From Oscheius dolichura (Eukaryota > Nematoda > Chromadorea > Rhabditida > Rhabditidae), in the NCBI GenBank assembly GCA_932521035.1, contig OW051496.1:3844001-3908000 (forward strand): 64,000 nucleotides of DNA, read 5' to 3'. The notes beneath the pieces were generated by a model. That model did no database searches. It was not told where the DNA came from and was given only the letters and a program-made list of their open reading frames with translations. Both the position numbers and the translations under genes were made by a program. Numbering within the stretch: position 1 is the first letter of the stretch; the number at the start of each line of letters is the position of its first letter. Positions 20,864 to 32,157 of this stretch are shown piece after piece.

Positions 20864-23122
20864 CTACCGGTAGAAGACTTCGAAAGATCCGAGGCCACGA
20901 ACCAGACAGGCCCAGAAGAGATTCGTATTCTTCGGAATGGGCATCGAATAGACGCCAAGGGTTGCTGCATTATACAAGTCGAGACAGAAGAGAGCAAAAT
21001 TCACGAGCCAGAGAGCTTTGCCATTCTGAAAACAGAACTTTGGTAATTTCTTTATATGGGCGGCTTGGAAACTTTATTTTTCAACGTTTCCACAAAATGA
21101 GAAGGTCAATGAGCTTGATAATCATAAGGATGATCTCAAGAGTTCCAAAAACATAGAACCTACCCATCCCTTGATATTCCTGATCCGTGAGCCGCTCAAA
21201 ATGATCAGTGTCTGGGCAACGACTTGAACAATACTGGCTCCGTAGATTACGAAAGTTGCGAAAGATAAGTACTCGCTAAATGTTCCATACAAATGAATTG
21301 TGCCCGCTGAAATATATAAAGAATTGAGGTAAAAGGGGAGAATGTAACCAGTTATCGAGCCCAACATTCCTACAGCTCCAAAATTGAGAAGGTAGCGATC
21401 CAAGATGTCTGCGGGGCTCTCTTCGTGGAGCTGAAACAATTCGATCAGTTATACTTCAAGATGGGAAGTTTTTAAAGGAACCCTTAGGGACCTGCCGCCG
21501 AGTGCGCTCGTAAGCTTCGGCGCGCATTTGAATTTTGAACGGGTCTACCGTTTTAGCTCGCTTTTTCATTTTCAAGGGCTAATTTAATGATGTTTTTTAT
21601 AAACAAGTGAAAGCACGGTAATAAATTACTAGAAAAATGTAAAAATAAGAAGAAATAGATTAAAACGGAAGGCGCGTTCAAAATTCAAATGCGCCCCGAC
21701 GCTGTACCTGTACGCTATACTTTTCGTTTTCCGTTGGTGAAGAAGGTTTCAAGCTATTCAAGCAAATTAACGTGCCCGCTGCCAAGACAATAATGTGGAT
21801 GGCAATAAAAGACTAAAACAATAAAAATTGCAGCTTCAAAAGGGAGGGTTGTAACCGTTTTTCCTATACTAGCCGACGAATCCACAAAGACCATGACGAT
21901 CATCAGGAGGATTATCCAAAACCCAGCTGAAAAACAAGATTCGCAACCGTAATTTCTCCCAGTTGGGACGAAATTTACCGGCCATGACTTACATTGTTTC
22001 AAAGGTGGCGACTTGTTCCACAAACTGTCGCAACTTGTCGTCTGTGGCTTCTTTTCATTTCCAAGATCATTCAGAATGGCCAAATTGATGAAAATGGCCA
22101 CAATTAGAAATTCCGAAATGACCACGTAGCTGTAAATAATAGTTTTTTTGTGTTTGTCCAGTTCTATTTTACCACATTTCGAAGTAATCTTCAAACAGGG
22201 TCTTGGTACCGATGGGGAGAGGTTGTATCGGTTCGGCCATACGGTAGCCACGCGTATTCATAGTATAGTTTCGGACACTCGATGCCTCTGATGGTGAAGA
22301 CGTGAAATTTTGATTCCTGAAAAGTTACAAGCACATACAAAATAACTAACTGCACTATCTCCTCATAGATTTTGACCTCCTCTTGGATCAAAATATTCAA
22401 ATAAGCGAAGACAGCAGAGGAGCACAGATGTGCAAAGTACAGCTTATTTTCCCTCGGATACTGAATTCACCATGTAAATGGCATTCTGTGTTCAATGTTA
22501 CGCAATTATTGTGGGTGACAAAGACTGCCAGACCAATGAAGAAGAAAAGTTCCAAGATTCGTTCAAATATGATTCTGAAAGGGATTTTTGATGAGATGTC
22601 GGCTCTTACCCCGAGGAACATGTCCAGCCATAGAATTGGGACCAACAGAGAATGATGTAGACCCCTTCGTAGACCACGAACAAGCCGGTCACTACTGTAA
22701 ATCCCTTCGTTTTCAATATCATCACAAACCCATTAGAACCAAGGATTACCTGAAATGAGACGGCGCAACCAAGGGCTGGCAATCGACGGATGTTCCGATT
22801 TATGTTTCCTCAAGAAGGGATAGTAGAAGGTGAACGCGATGCTGGGAAGGTAAAGAACAGATTTGAGAAACTGTAAGGAATACATTACGGGGAGGCAGAG
22901 CCCAGACCCAGTCTCCTGTGCGTCCGTCGCGGAGGCGGCCATCTTGTACGACCTCTTTGATTCTCCAGAATAGGTAGAATATCACAGCCATGTAGATGGA
23001 ATAGATGATGGAATAGTAGAAGAGCCACACCCTCTTGCTAAAATGTGGAAATCAAAAAATGTATGGGAAAGGATAAACTTGTCAATGAGAGTCAAACGCC
23101 GCTCGGAAACTTTGACTCTCAT
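20864..23122 (-). CDS. Otopetrin-like twelve-helix membrane protein (putative proton channel)
   Basis: The ATG at 23122 (MRVKVSERRLTLID) joins through a 41-bp intron to KRVWLFYYSIIYSIYMAVIF (TM1). Later helices include CLPVMYSLQFLKSVLYLPS, FTVVTGLFVVYEGVYIIL, ERILELFFFIGLAVFV, YFAHLCSSAVFAYLNILI, YVVISEFLIVAIFINLAI, FWIILLMIVMVFVD, FIAIHIIVLAAGTLICL, FGAVGMLGSITGYILPF, FATFVIYGASIVQVVAQTLI (followed by ILSGSRIR), KALWLVNFALFCLDL and a last hydrophobic segment ending VFYR before TAG at 20864. Twelve helices, a QVVAQTLIIL-type helix followed by a basic turn, an ALWLVN helix and an FYR end match the otopetrin pattern as I know it. A MITE sits in one intron (about 21487-21716). Several splice sites are non-canonical guesses, so the exact protein is uncertain. 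Confidence 0.55.
21487..21716. mobile_element. MITE with long imperfect inverted repeats
   Basis: The two arms share GCGCATTTGAATTTTGAACG in inverted orientation (left about 21520-21541, right about 21671-21697), with weaker pairing extending outward. It has no coding capacity. It lies in an intron of the otopetrin-like gene. Confidence 0.6.
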
Positions 23123-23182
23123 TGGAGATCTTACGGCAACGATCGAATCATTTTGGTCTTGCTGATTTTCATTTAGAACGCT

Positions 23183-23689
23183 CTATGAAACCTAGAAATT
23201 AGAAATCAGAAGGGAACATATTATTACCGCTCTCCACTGCTCGTATAATTGGACCGCTCCATTCGAATATTTGTCAAGGATCAGATCCAGCTCTTCGAAG
23301 TTATTCTGCTCCACCAAATCCGTTGCTTTTTTAGAGTCATCAAATCTCAAATAATTGAGGAACTGGGGTTCCAGGCCATTCAATGGCTCCTTTGGTGGGA
23401 ATCGTCGAAGTATCCATTTCTTCACCAATTTTACTTCTCCCCTGTTTAGGTCATCCTCCAAAACGGAGAGCTTCTCGCGACAAGGCATCGAAGTGTTTAG
23501 AATCTTCCAAATTTCTGGCTTCCTAGCCGGTGGTAGTCTATTCATAAAGACGGCGGCTTCCTGAAGACATTTCACAATATCATCTAAATCCAAACAGCCA
23601 ACCTCATCTACGCCCTTCAACTCTGGCCATTGTACACATTTTGGCGGGTATGGTTTCAGCGTGAGTAACAGCGTCGAATTAGATCGCAT
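23183..23689 (-). CDS. Unknown soluble protein of about 155 residues
   Basis: The best start is the ATG at 23689 (MRSNSTLLLTLKPYPPKC). The frame runs as one long exon (ELKGVDEVGCLDLDDIV, EIWKILNTSMPCREK, LNRGEVKLVKKWILRRFPPK, NNFEELDLILDKYSNGAV) to YEQWRA, then a 36-bp intron and a two-codon end (stop near 23183). It is charged and mostly helical with no signal peptide or membrane segment. It is expressed toward the otopetrin-like gene with only about 60 bp between, so the two could share an operon, which is common in nematodes. I do not recognise the family. Confidence 0.55.
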
Positions 23690-24538
23690 TCTAAACTTCG
23701 AAAACTTAGAAAGGCGAATACCGACAGAGGTTAACAACAAACTAGAGGAGAAATTCAATGGTGCGAACAGTCAGGCACCAGAAATAAAGATAAGAAGGAA
23801 GAAAAGATAAGAAGAAACTGTGGGCTTGTTTACTTTTTTTTGATAAAAACTTTCGAAACAGAAGAAAATACGGCTATTTTAATCAGGTTAACGTTTTTTA
23901 GCACATATCATGTTGTATGCAGCAAAGAAAAAAACCTTATATTCACATGCTGAAACGGCAAAAAGGAAAAAGAAGTTCTAGTTAGGAAGAAAAGAAACTA
24001 TTTTAATGGTCCAGAGAACCTCGTGGAGGTTACTGTATTGCTTTCATTCGGGTTATATACGAAAAGAAATCTATACAATCACTTCGCACAGTAAGTCTGT
24101 TTTGTCTAAATTTCAATCCCTCCCGGCGTCCATCTATGAGTGTCGTCTTTTTTGATCGCCGGAGTTAGCAGACACGTGCTGCCTAACTTTTCTAACCGGC
24201 GCCACATTGTCAGTATTTTTAGCCAAATAGGAACAAGATAAGGAGAGACACAGTCAGGGTTCCGGTGCAACACTTTTAGGGATGTAAATAGAGCATGTAG
24301 TTTATTTACGGAGTGTAATATGTATGAAATTTAATATATTTGGGTTACATAATTTGTATCTAATTAATTGCACTGCTATAGGATAAATACAATATGTACG
24401 CAATAAAAACAAGATTGGCAAATGGCATTAAAAAAAATCTTACTCACAGCGCATTGGCTGCTGTTCTGCCCCAACAATCCTTGTCTCCCAGTGAAAACAA
24501 TAAGGAAGGAGGTAGAAACGGGGAAGTTGAAGGACCTG
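23690..24538. other. Intergenic, nothing recognised
   Basis: No exon, RNA gene or repeat could be supported. Confidence 0.3.
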
Positions 24539-25502
24539 CTATTGAGATCTCACAAATATGATGAGAACAATATGTGTGAGATCACCAGGAAGCGAGCAGT
24601 TATTCGTCCGGATTTCCCGGTGATGGTAGGTGTAGCTGTCGTCCGGTTGGCGAATCCACTCGGTACAGAGGCCGTCTTCCTCTTTGACGAGAGCACTGAT
24701 ACGAAATCTCTTTTCTAAACTAGTTGTTATTCCATCTCTAGCTGGTTTACCGTTGAATGTGTATTCCGCTTCTCTTCCGACAGCCACAGTTGCCCCAATT
24801 GGCTGAGGAATTTTAATGACGAAGTACTCTCCCTCGAGAAGGACCTCCGTCTTGAGCCAGGAGATATTCCTACAGTTGTTGCAAAGCTGCTCTTGGACTT
24901 CCTCGAGGTGCAGTTGATCCTCAATGTATGTCTGAAGATCCGTGTCGACCAGAGCGGCGTTGCCTTGTGAAATCACTCCTTTTGTGGAGTCCTAAATACA
25001 GTACACTGCGGTGAGAAAACCTGGCCCCTACTAAAATTCGGTCGAAACGACACGATCCCGTACAGCTTTGTCTTCTGACCAACGAAACTTCGAAGCTTTG
25101 GCGCAAGTTCAACCTGAAGAGCAGAAGACCCAGAAACTCGCTTGGATCTTTCGACAGTTCGCCTGAAATGGGGTTAGAGCTTGCTCCTGTTTTAGGCCTG
25201 CCTTCAAAGGTGTTTGTCAGGCTTCTGACTGATTCTCTGCTGGTTGCCCGGATGAACTTCAGCAGATTGTTATGTGTTCCAGGACTTGACACGTTTTCTA
25301 GCAGGTTGCACAAGCATTCGTTCGCGCGGATCCAGTGAACAGGCATTATGACTTGGGAGAAATTATCGTAATCCTCTTCATTAAACCGGAACCCTTCTTC
25401 TTGCTGTTCTTCTCCGTCCTAAAGGGCGTTGATGAGTCATAAAGTCAACAGGAGACAAACCGACTCGGATTCACTGGGATCGGAGATGGGAACCTCTGCC
25501 AT
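24539..25502 (-). CDS. Degenerate ubiquitin-specific-protease-like domain protein
   Basis: Starting at ATG 25502 (MAEVPISDPSESES), exons give an acidic stretch (DGEEQQEEGFRFNEEDYDNF) and then segments in the order of a USP/C19 fold: a Cys-box-like RANECLCNLLENV, a KDPSEFLGLLLFRL stretch where USPs have QDAxEFL, SCTGSCRFDRI, a Cys pair in EQLCNNCRNI followed by LEGEYFVIKIPQP, and an end LTHIVLIIFVRSQ resembling the usual Y.L.Y.R close. Catalytic His and Asp/Asn are not evident near IRQPDDSYTYHH, so activity is doubtful. Further possible minus-strand exons lie upstream: one ending ESFLEWIIPK (about 25690-25880) and a first exon MSDQESEG at 26376. The gene could therefore start at 26376. The USP assignment rests on motif order only. 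Confidence 0.4.
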
Positions 25503-25689
25503 ATGACGTGGATGTCGACCATTTCGTATGTCAAGTATGGCCTCTCTCTAACAAAAAACATTTCCTCGTTTGGAACAAAACTTGTCAAGAAAAACGCCTC
25601 CTTTGCCGATAAAAGGACCCGAAAGGCTAGTGATAAACAGATACACAGCCCTCCGTTTCTATTGATTCGCTTTTCTGAGTGCTAACCTT

Positions 25690-26376
25690 CGGTATGATCC
25701 ATTCAAGGAAGCTTTCTTGGAACCCCGGTGTCCCTAAGCGGCGTATTCTCCTCATAAAGTGAGATACACCGCGCTGGGGTTGGCAGATCATGCCCAGGGT
25801 CACTTCGCTCCATTGTACCACATCCTCCAGTCGGACGAGCTCCCTCAACCATGGCCACCTTCTATAGACGCCCTAAACTTTAGAATTTTAAATGTTTCAA
25901 TGTTTTTGTTGCCTCATGCCGGCGATTGTGCGCTACTGGAGCGGCAACGATTGCAATGGGCTGCATCGGTGGAGGGAGAATCTCAAAATCTAAAACACGG
26001 ACTGTGGCTTCAAAATAACCGAGTTTGTAGTCAGAACAGACAGGGGATTTTGCTCTTCTGTGAGCTTCTTTTCCGTACCCAAAAGTCATATAGTTCTTTT
26101 CTAAAAAATAGGGATACAGTACTTTGCCTCCGTTCGAGACCATTTGGGATCGGAGAACAAAATCGCAAAATTTGCCTGATTTTCAAGAAAACCCTGATTA
26201 CTGTATCCCTATTTTTTGGAACAGAACTATAGAAACCCCCGTTAGTTTTTGTTTGTTGGTTTTTTATTCTGCTAGCCCCCTACCAGTTCTTTTAAAGCAA
26301 CCCTAAACAATGATACTTTTGTCGGCAAATTAACTGCTTTGAATGTTACCATACCTTCGGATTCTTGGTCAGACAT
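25690..26376 (-). CDS. Possible upstream exons of the USP-like gene
   Basis: A GTTTAG acceptor precedes a minus-strand exon reading RRWPWLRELVRLEDVVQW and RRIRRLGTPGFQESFLEW, ending at an AAG|GTTAGC donor near 25690. Farther up, ATG at 26376 gives MSDQESEG followed by GTATGG. A MITE occupies the intron between them. Linking these exons to the peptidase-like domain downstream is inference. Confidence 0.3.
26091..26229. mobile_element. TA-flanked MITE, copy A
   Basis: It has terminal inverted repeats of about 33 bp (TAGTTCTTTTC...AATAGGGATACAGTA and its inverse), flanked by TA on each side. The interior (CCGTTCGAGACCATTTGGG, AATTTGCC) matches, in reverse, the element at 59010-59143. It is a mariner-type non-autonomous element. 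Confidence 0.75.
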
Positions 26377-26634
26377 AGCTAGGAGTTGAAAACGATGCTC
26401 CACGGTGGTGTCCTTTGGAAGACCATAATGTTTTTATTTTAACTGAAATGAAATAATGGAGAGGGAAAGTTTTCATAAAGTGTTTGATACAAAAACAGGA
26501 GGAAACAAGGGCACAAGGGCAGGAATGACTCCTCTTTGAGTGGCTGATTCCTCTAGAATTGCTCACTATTTATAAAAGAACTGGTATGAAAAAAATGATA
26601 AGGAATTCGCTATTTGATTGGAAAAAAATTTATC

Positions 26635-26706
26635 AGCAACTGATTCAGCTATGTTGCTTTCGCAACTGGTTCAGTTATAGCTGAATCAGTTGCGAAATAG
26701 CTGAAC
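26635..26706. repeat. Small palindromic repeat
   Basis: The word GCAACTGATTCAGCTAT and its inverse ATAGCTGAATCAGTTGC lie about 30 bp apart with a third, partial copy (GCAACTGGTTCAG) between them. The DNA could fold into a stem. Confidence 0.6.
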
Positions 26707-26758
26707 TTATTCGCCGAAACAGTAATTTTGTATATGAAAGATTGGAGAAGGCGGCATT

Positions 26759-26920
26759 ATGGCGATTTTGAGTGGAAGTTCAAAGTGGTTTGTGTGTGTC
26801 AGCGTCTTGTTCTTCCCAGTCCTCCTCGTGTACACAGAAGATAACCGTTTGTCGCTTTTCCTAAGGACAACTGGATCGGACCACAAACTAGAAGAAGCTC
26901 AGGATTCGATCTATAACTGA
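26759..26920 (+). CDS. 53-aa membrane or secreted micro-protein
   Basis: This is a complete ATG-to-TGA frame. It begins MAILSGSSKW, continues with one hydrophobic segment (FVCVSVLFFPVLLVY), and ends with a polar, acidic tail (TEDNRLSLFLRTTGSDHK, LEEAQDSIYN). It could be a signal-anchored membrane peptide. There is no homology that I can name. The opposite strand is also partly open. Confidence 0.35.
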   Translation: MAILSGSSKWFVCVSVLFFPVLLVYTEDNRLSLFLRTTGSDHKLEEAQDSIYN

Positions 26921-27610
26921 GGGGGAAAGATGAGGAGTAGTCCATTATAAGGACGGTAAATGACTGTACTTTTATCTTCTCTACTCCGCATTCACATGTG
27001 ATCCGAGCGAGGATTGTTTTCATAATGACAAGTTAAACGTTTTTCATAAATTCTTCTTCTGATTTGCACGTACCACTTGTTTGTTTCTGGACATAAGTTA
27101 TGGGAAGGGTCCAAGTACTGTAATGGCAACATTCCAGGTTCCACGCTACTAAAGAACTTTTCCTTTGCATTTCATTCCAATCCAAATCCTAGAAATCGGC
27201 TCTCGCAATGAATTGTTTACTTGTGTTTCGGGTATTGCCTGTTATTGAGTCAAACGGGAGGACTCCTTCACAATGAAGAGATGAGGCGGGTAAAGGTGGA
27301 CAGTAATTAATAGAAGAAGTTCAACACGGATGCTAATGTAGTTGCTTTATAATCTTCAGATTTCTAACCGATTTTACGTCATTGTTATGTTTCTGTGGCG
27401 CTTCCCTGTCGGACTTATTCCCCCGGAACACCGTGCTCAGATAAGGAAAAGCGACAACAATGCCGCTATTTTTGTGCAGAAAGCGGGGGACTTTCTTGAC
27501 CTAGTTCTTCCGGTTGTCTCCTCTTTTCTTTGCCCTTTTAGCTTTTTGTAAGTTTTCTGTCATCTTCCCTACTTTAGAAATAAATATTACTTCTATCAAT
27601 TGCTTTTAGT

Positions 27611-28651
27611 GATCTCTCCTTTGGAGTTCCATGTGACCGAGGGAAAGACTACGGTAATGTTCAATACCTCGAGGTTGGGGTACTCAATGGTCCGCTTAAA
27701 AACGAGACTTTTGTAGCCCCATTTTGAATTTTTGGATCGACTAGCAGCTGAACGGGAATATCGACGAGATGAAATGATTCTCTACTACCCTTTCGCTATG
27801 TCTACGATCTGGCTCGGAATTGGAATGTACACGGACAGCGACGGCGAGATATATTGGTATGACGGATCGCCCTTGGCTTACGCGCCCTTCAGTGGACAGA
27901 TTCCTCCCAATCACAACTCGGTATTCATGGCGCTGAGCGGGGACCCGGAAAGACCCCCCCCCCCTCTATTCCAAGTTTGCAGCTGGCGTGAGACTTGCCC
28001 ATAAAATACAACAAAGGAATACTACCAGATTTACTCTCCCAGTTACCCGGACTACACGTATACCCCATGCAATTTGACCTACAAGATGACTGACAGTATA
28101 ACCATTATGTTTCCGGAATTGTATTTGGATGAGAACTCAAAGATCGATCTCTTCACCGACGAAACCTCTAAACGGCCTAGTACTACATAAGTTTCATTGG
28201 CACTTTACAAACTTGGAGAACTACGGGTTGAACATTTTATAGCAGGATTACTTCAACTTATAAAAGTCTTGAAACGCGAGAAATAGCCAAGAAATATCAG
28301 TTTGAATTGGAATTTCTTTAGAATAGACTACAACATGGATATTCAGATTCAATACACCTCCCACTTGGGCTATTTGAGGATGGAGTTCCATCCGGCTCCG
28401 TCTAGCTTCAATTACTGGAGAGCATTCACTATTTCAAAGCAATATTGTGAGCTTCTTCAAATTTAGAAACGATAAAACGGAAACACATTACAGCCGATGA
28501 CCTGGGAACACCACAACAGTGTACTCCATCGAAACCACAACTGACATTGAATGCTCAGACTGGAAGTGAGGTGATTAGTGAGGTGGATTTGTCAGCCAAG
28601 GATACCGGGGAATTTGGGCTGATTTCACTAGCAATTGAATTGGGGAAATAA
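27611..28651 (+). pseudogene. Decayed C-type lectin/CUB gene (first of a tandem pair)
   Basis: Exons align closely with the neighbour at 28881: FGVPCDRGKDYGN, FLDRLAAEREYRRDEMILYY, GMYTDSDGEIYWYDGSPL, FQVCSW, the CUB piece YTYTPCNLTYKMTDS, and IDYNMDIQIQYTSHLGYLRM. Several defects are visible. The acceptor before FLDRL reads TTG where the neighbour has CAG. The front half of lectin domain 1 is fused directly to the back half of domain 2 (FAMSTIWLGIGMY). The second CUB domain is missing, and the shared last exon is read out of frame (KDTGEFGLISLAIE) to a stop at 28651. A C-run near 27950 lies in a diverged stretch. No clear signal-peptide ATG was found. It is probably a pseudogene, or at best a heavily shortened protein. 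Confidence 0.6.
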
Positions 28652-28880
28652 AGATTTTGACTGTGTTTCGGGCTGGCTATTAATATCTTTTCTGTAAAGT
28701 TTTATTGCCCCTTTTGTGCAGACGAAGTGATTTTCTAAAATTGATAAAGGGATTTCCCCTCATTCACAGGGCCGTATCAGTGCAATCCCCTTCCTCTCTC
28801 CTTTTTTAATCCTCTAAGCTTCTTGCCATCATTGACGGCTTTGTTAGGCGTCACTCAGCACCAAAAGAGAACAGACTGCA

Positions 28881-31578
28881 TGCTTCCTCCTTTCCTCGTC
28901 TTTCTAGCTTTTTGTAAGTATGTTTCATCCGTTCTATTTTATATAAATTCATTGTTATCCATTGCTTGTAGTAATCCCACCATCTAATGGAATTACATGT
29001 ACTCGAGGAAAAGACTACGGTGGCGGGCAATGTCTAGAGGTAGGCAAATGTTCTGCTCGATCTAAACAAGGTGTATTTATAGCCTCATGCAGAATTTTTG
29101 GATAGATTGGGAGCTGAACGGGTATGTCGGCGGAGCGGAATGATTCTCTACTACCCCACGAATGTTTTTGTAAGTTCTTCCATTTTATTTATTTATTTTC
29201 TTCAGGACAATACCAGGATCACTAATCTAACTCGCCAGCTGTTCCCGGGAGCTGGGGCCCTTTGGATAGGGGTGACGTGTGTCGATAAGAGCGACTGCTA
29301 CACAGAAAAAGGCGAAGCCATCCGAGTTGGTACCCATCTAGGTCTCTATGAGAATTTCTTTGGCTCCGGTAGGATCCTTCTTCTTGTTACTGATGTCATT
29401 TCCTTCCAGCTGTGGGGCCATGCACCCAATTGGACGCGACTACCGGTTTCTGGTTCGGAGAGTCTTGTCGTGGCGGGCTGTATGCACCCTTCTTCTGCTG
29501 GGATACCAAAGTTGTTGGTAGGTTTGGAAAAGATTTGACAAATTTATGATTTCCTAGATCAAGTTTCATGTCCTCCGGGCACATTCTACTACAATTTGAA
29601 GTGTTACGGTCTGCACGGAAAGACGGACTCCGCAAAGGGAAGTGACCACTGTAACAATATTGGAGGGGAACTCGTCTCTATTCACAGTCCAATCGTACGT
29701 TAGTTATTTTCCCATCTGGGTGACGTAGCCACTAAGAATAGCAAAGCCATTTCTTATTTCTATATACGATGAAACATTTTCAATATATGGTCATTGAATT
29801 TAGCAAAATGCCTATGTCTACGATCTCGCTCGCTACAGTGTCCCCGCGGATGAGCCCGGTGTCGGAATTGGGATGTATACGGACAGCGACGGCGAGATGT
29901 ACTGGTATGACGGATCCCCGCTGGGCTACGCCCCCTTCGCAACTGACAGCCTTCCCCCGGATGGACAGCTCCCACCCAAATCCAGTACAATCTTCATGGA
30001 ATTGAGCGGCGCCCAAGCGGGGAACTGGACCGGCGATCCGGAGAAGAACCCCATGTTCCAAGTCTGCAGCTGGCGTGAGTCTCTGTTTTTTTAATGGAAA
30101 ATAGCCCCTTCCAGCTCCAATAGTCGACTACAACCCGTCGGATTTTTCCTATGAAGTCAACCATTCTTTGTTTCCTCAATACTGTACCCAGGCGAATGGA
30201 CATCTTCCTAATGACGCCATCGTAAAAAATATACACAATTATAGCAAAATATTACTAGATTTATTCTCCCAATTATCCGGATTATACGAACAGCCCGTGT
30301 AATTTGACCTACAAGATGACTGACAGTATTACAATTATGTTTCCGGAGTTGTATTTGGATGAGAATTCAAAGATCGATCTCTTTACTGATGAAACTTCAA
30401 GGCTGCCCACTACCACGTAGGTCTTACTCTGAAATTTCCTGGCAATATATTCAAAACACGCAAAAGCGATCGTGAGATTAATCAAAGCTTCTAGCAGGGT
30501 TGCTGGATTAGTGGTTTTGTTATGTTCTACTGTAACTTATAAAAGTCCCAAACCTCCGAAAATAATCAATTGTAAATTAGTTCAAATACAAATCTTTTAG
30601 GATAGACTACAACATGGATATCGACTTCCAATACCGCTCGCAGTCGGGCTACCTTCGAATGGAATTCCATCCCGCTCCATCCAGCTTTAATTACTGGAGA
30701 GCGTCCACAATTTCTAAACAATACGGTTCGTTTTATTTAATTTGGCATGGATTGTTGTAGGAGACCTTGGACAACCACAACAGTGTACTCCATCGAACCC
30801 GCAGATAACACTGAGTGCTCTGGCTGGAAGCGAGGTGAATATCAATAACTTATTTGAATTATTGCTAAACGAAGCTAGGAGGGTCTTATGTTTTGGTAGA
30901 AAAAGGATCTGTGAAGCTGATTATTAGGTTGAGCAATAAGTCTTGTCAATGAGCTTGTAACTTTTGACTGAGGCGGTTATATGGGATCTATGAGCACTTC
31001 CTCATATGGAATTTTTTTCTAGTCATTTTTATTAGATCGGCCACTCGAAGCTGAACATAGGAAGTGCTTATAGATCCCATATAACCGCCTCAGTCAAAAG
31101 TTACAAGCTATTGCTCAACCTAATACACAATGCCAAACAGGTGTTCTGAAAAACGATACATGAGATTTATTAGCTACAGTAATTCTTCTAATACTCGTTT
31201 CAGTTTCAAACGTACAACTACGGCCGCCAATCCGGGACGAACTTCATCTGTACCGTCACATTTGAAGCCCAATCTGTCAATAACACGTATTCCTCTTTTC
31301 TCCTCTTTATATCCCAATTTTAGAGTCTCCCTAACATTTTATGACTTCCATATCGACGATCCAGATGATGTAATGGTCTACGATGGAATTCTTGGAGGAG
31401 CGCCGATGATTCAAAAGCCGTGAGTGTTTTTATACAAAGAAATAAAACAAAATGTTTCAGTCTAAAAGGAATCCAGCCGGGGATTCGAATCGAGAGCAGC
31501 GGGCAATATTTGAGTCTTCAAATTTCGACAATCAGCCAAGGATACCGGGGAATTTGGGCTGATTTCACTAGCAATTGA
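28881..31578 (+). CDS. Secreted protein with two C-type lectin and two CUB domains
   Basis: The first exon is a signal peptide (MLPPFLVFLAFC), followed by GITCTRGKDYGGGQCLE. Lectin domain 1 covers FLDRLGAERVCRRSGMI, GALWIGVTCVDKSDCYTE and FWFGESCRGGLYAPFFCWD; domain 2 covers QVSCPPGTFYYNLKCYG, HCNNIGGELVSIHS, GMYTDSDGEMYWYDGSPLG and NPMFQVCSW. CUB1 reads YSPNYPDYTNSPCNLTYK, FPELYLDENSKIDLF and MDIDFQYRSQSGYLRMEF; CUB2 reads FQTYNYGRQSGTNFICT, LTFYDFHIDDPDDVMVYDG and GYRGIWADFTSN, ending at 31578. AATAAA overlaps the next few bases. The domain order fits nematode clec genes, secreted carbohydrate-binding proteins often linked to immunity. A mariner-type MITE lies in an intron near the start of CUB2. 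Confidence 0.75.
30924..31123. mobile_element. 200-bp mariner-type MITE with TA duplication
   Basis: It starts TTAGGTTGAGCAATA and ends with the inverse, directly flanked by TA on both sides (30922-30923 and 31124-31125). The arms extend about 65-75 bp and include AACTTTTGACTGAGGCGG and its inverse, with a roughly 13-bp insertion in the left arm. The TTAGGTTG terminus is typical of mariner elements. It has no coding capacity and is inserted in an intron of the lectin/CUB gene. Confidence 0.9.
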
Positions 31579-31835
31579 ATTGGGGAAATAAAGATTTTGA
31601 TTGTGTTTCGAGCTGGCTATGAATATCTTTCTTTCTGTCAATAGGCATTTTGGTAGATAAAATCGAAATGTTTCGTAAATTCCTATTGTCAAGGTTCTTA
31701 TCCCAGATCATCAAAAACCCGAAAGAGAAAATGGAAGAGGCACGCACCGGTTCAGTTCTCACAATGAACATCCTTCCGTTTGGTACAAGAAAAATCCGTT
31801 GAAAACGGTGACTAATTTTTATTATTTCCTCGTTT

Positions 31836-32157
31836 TCAAGCGCACTTGTTACATGTTTTGATGCATTTCTTGGTCATGATGTCCTCGTAGACGGAATTGG
31901 TACACCAGCCGAGTGCCGCCATCTTGGCACAGTCATTGAATCCCGAATACTTGCTCACGTAGTCGGCACAGATGATCTTACAACAGACGCCGTTCGTCAG
32001 GGTGTATCCGGTATTACAGGAATTATTTGTAGCAGCTAAAGGGGGGAGAGAGCCATTATTGAGAGAGGGGGAGGGACTTACCGACAGAGACACCGGAAGC
32101 ACACTGCTGGAGGGACGAGCCGATGCAGAGGAGGACGAGGAGCACGATGGGCAGCAT
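31836..32157 (-). CDS. Secreted ShKT-domain protein 1
   Basis: The ATG at 32157 starts a clear signal peptide (MLPIVLLVLLCIGSSLQQCA). After one short intron the mature part is SCNTGYTLTNGVCCKIICAD followed by the ShKT module, with Cys spacing seen in CADYVSKYSG, NDCAKMAALGWC and KKCIKTCNKC. The stop is at 31836. About 92 residues in total. ShKT modules are small six-cysteine domains common in nematode secreted and cuticle or surface proteins. A second gene of the same layout lies just upstream. Confidence 0.8.
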
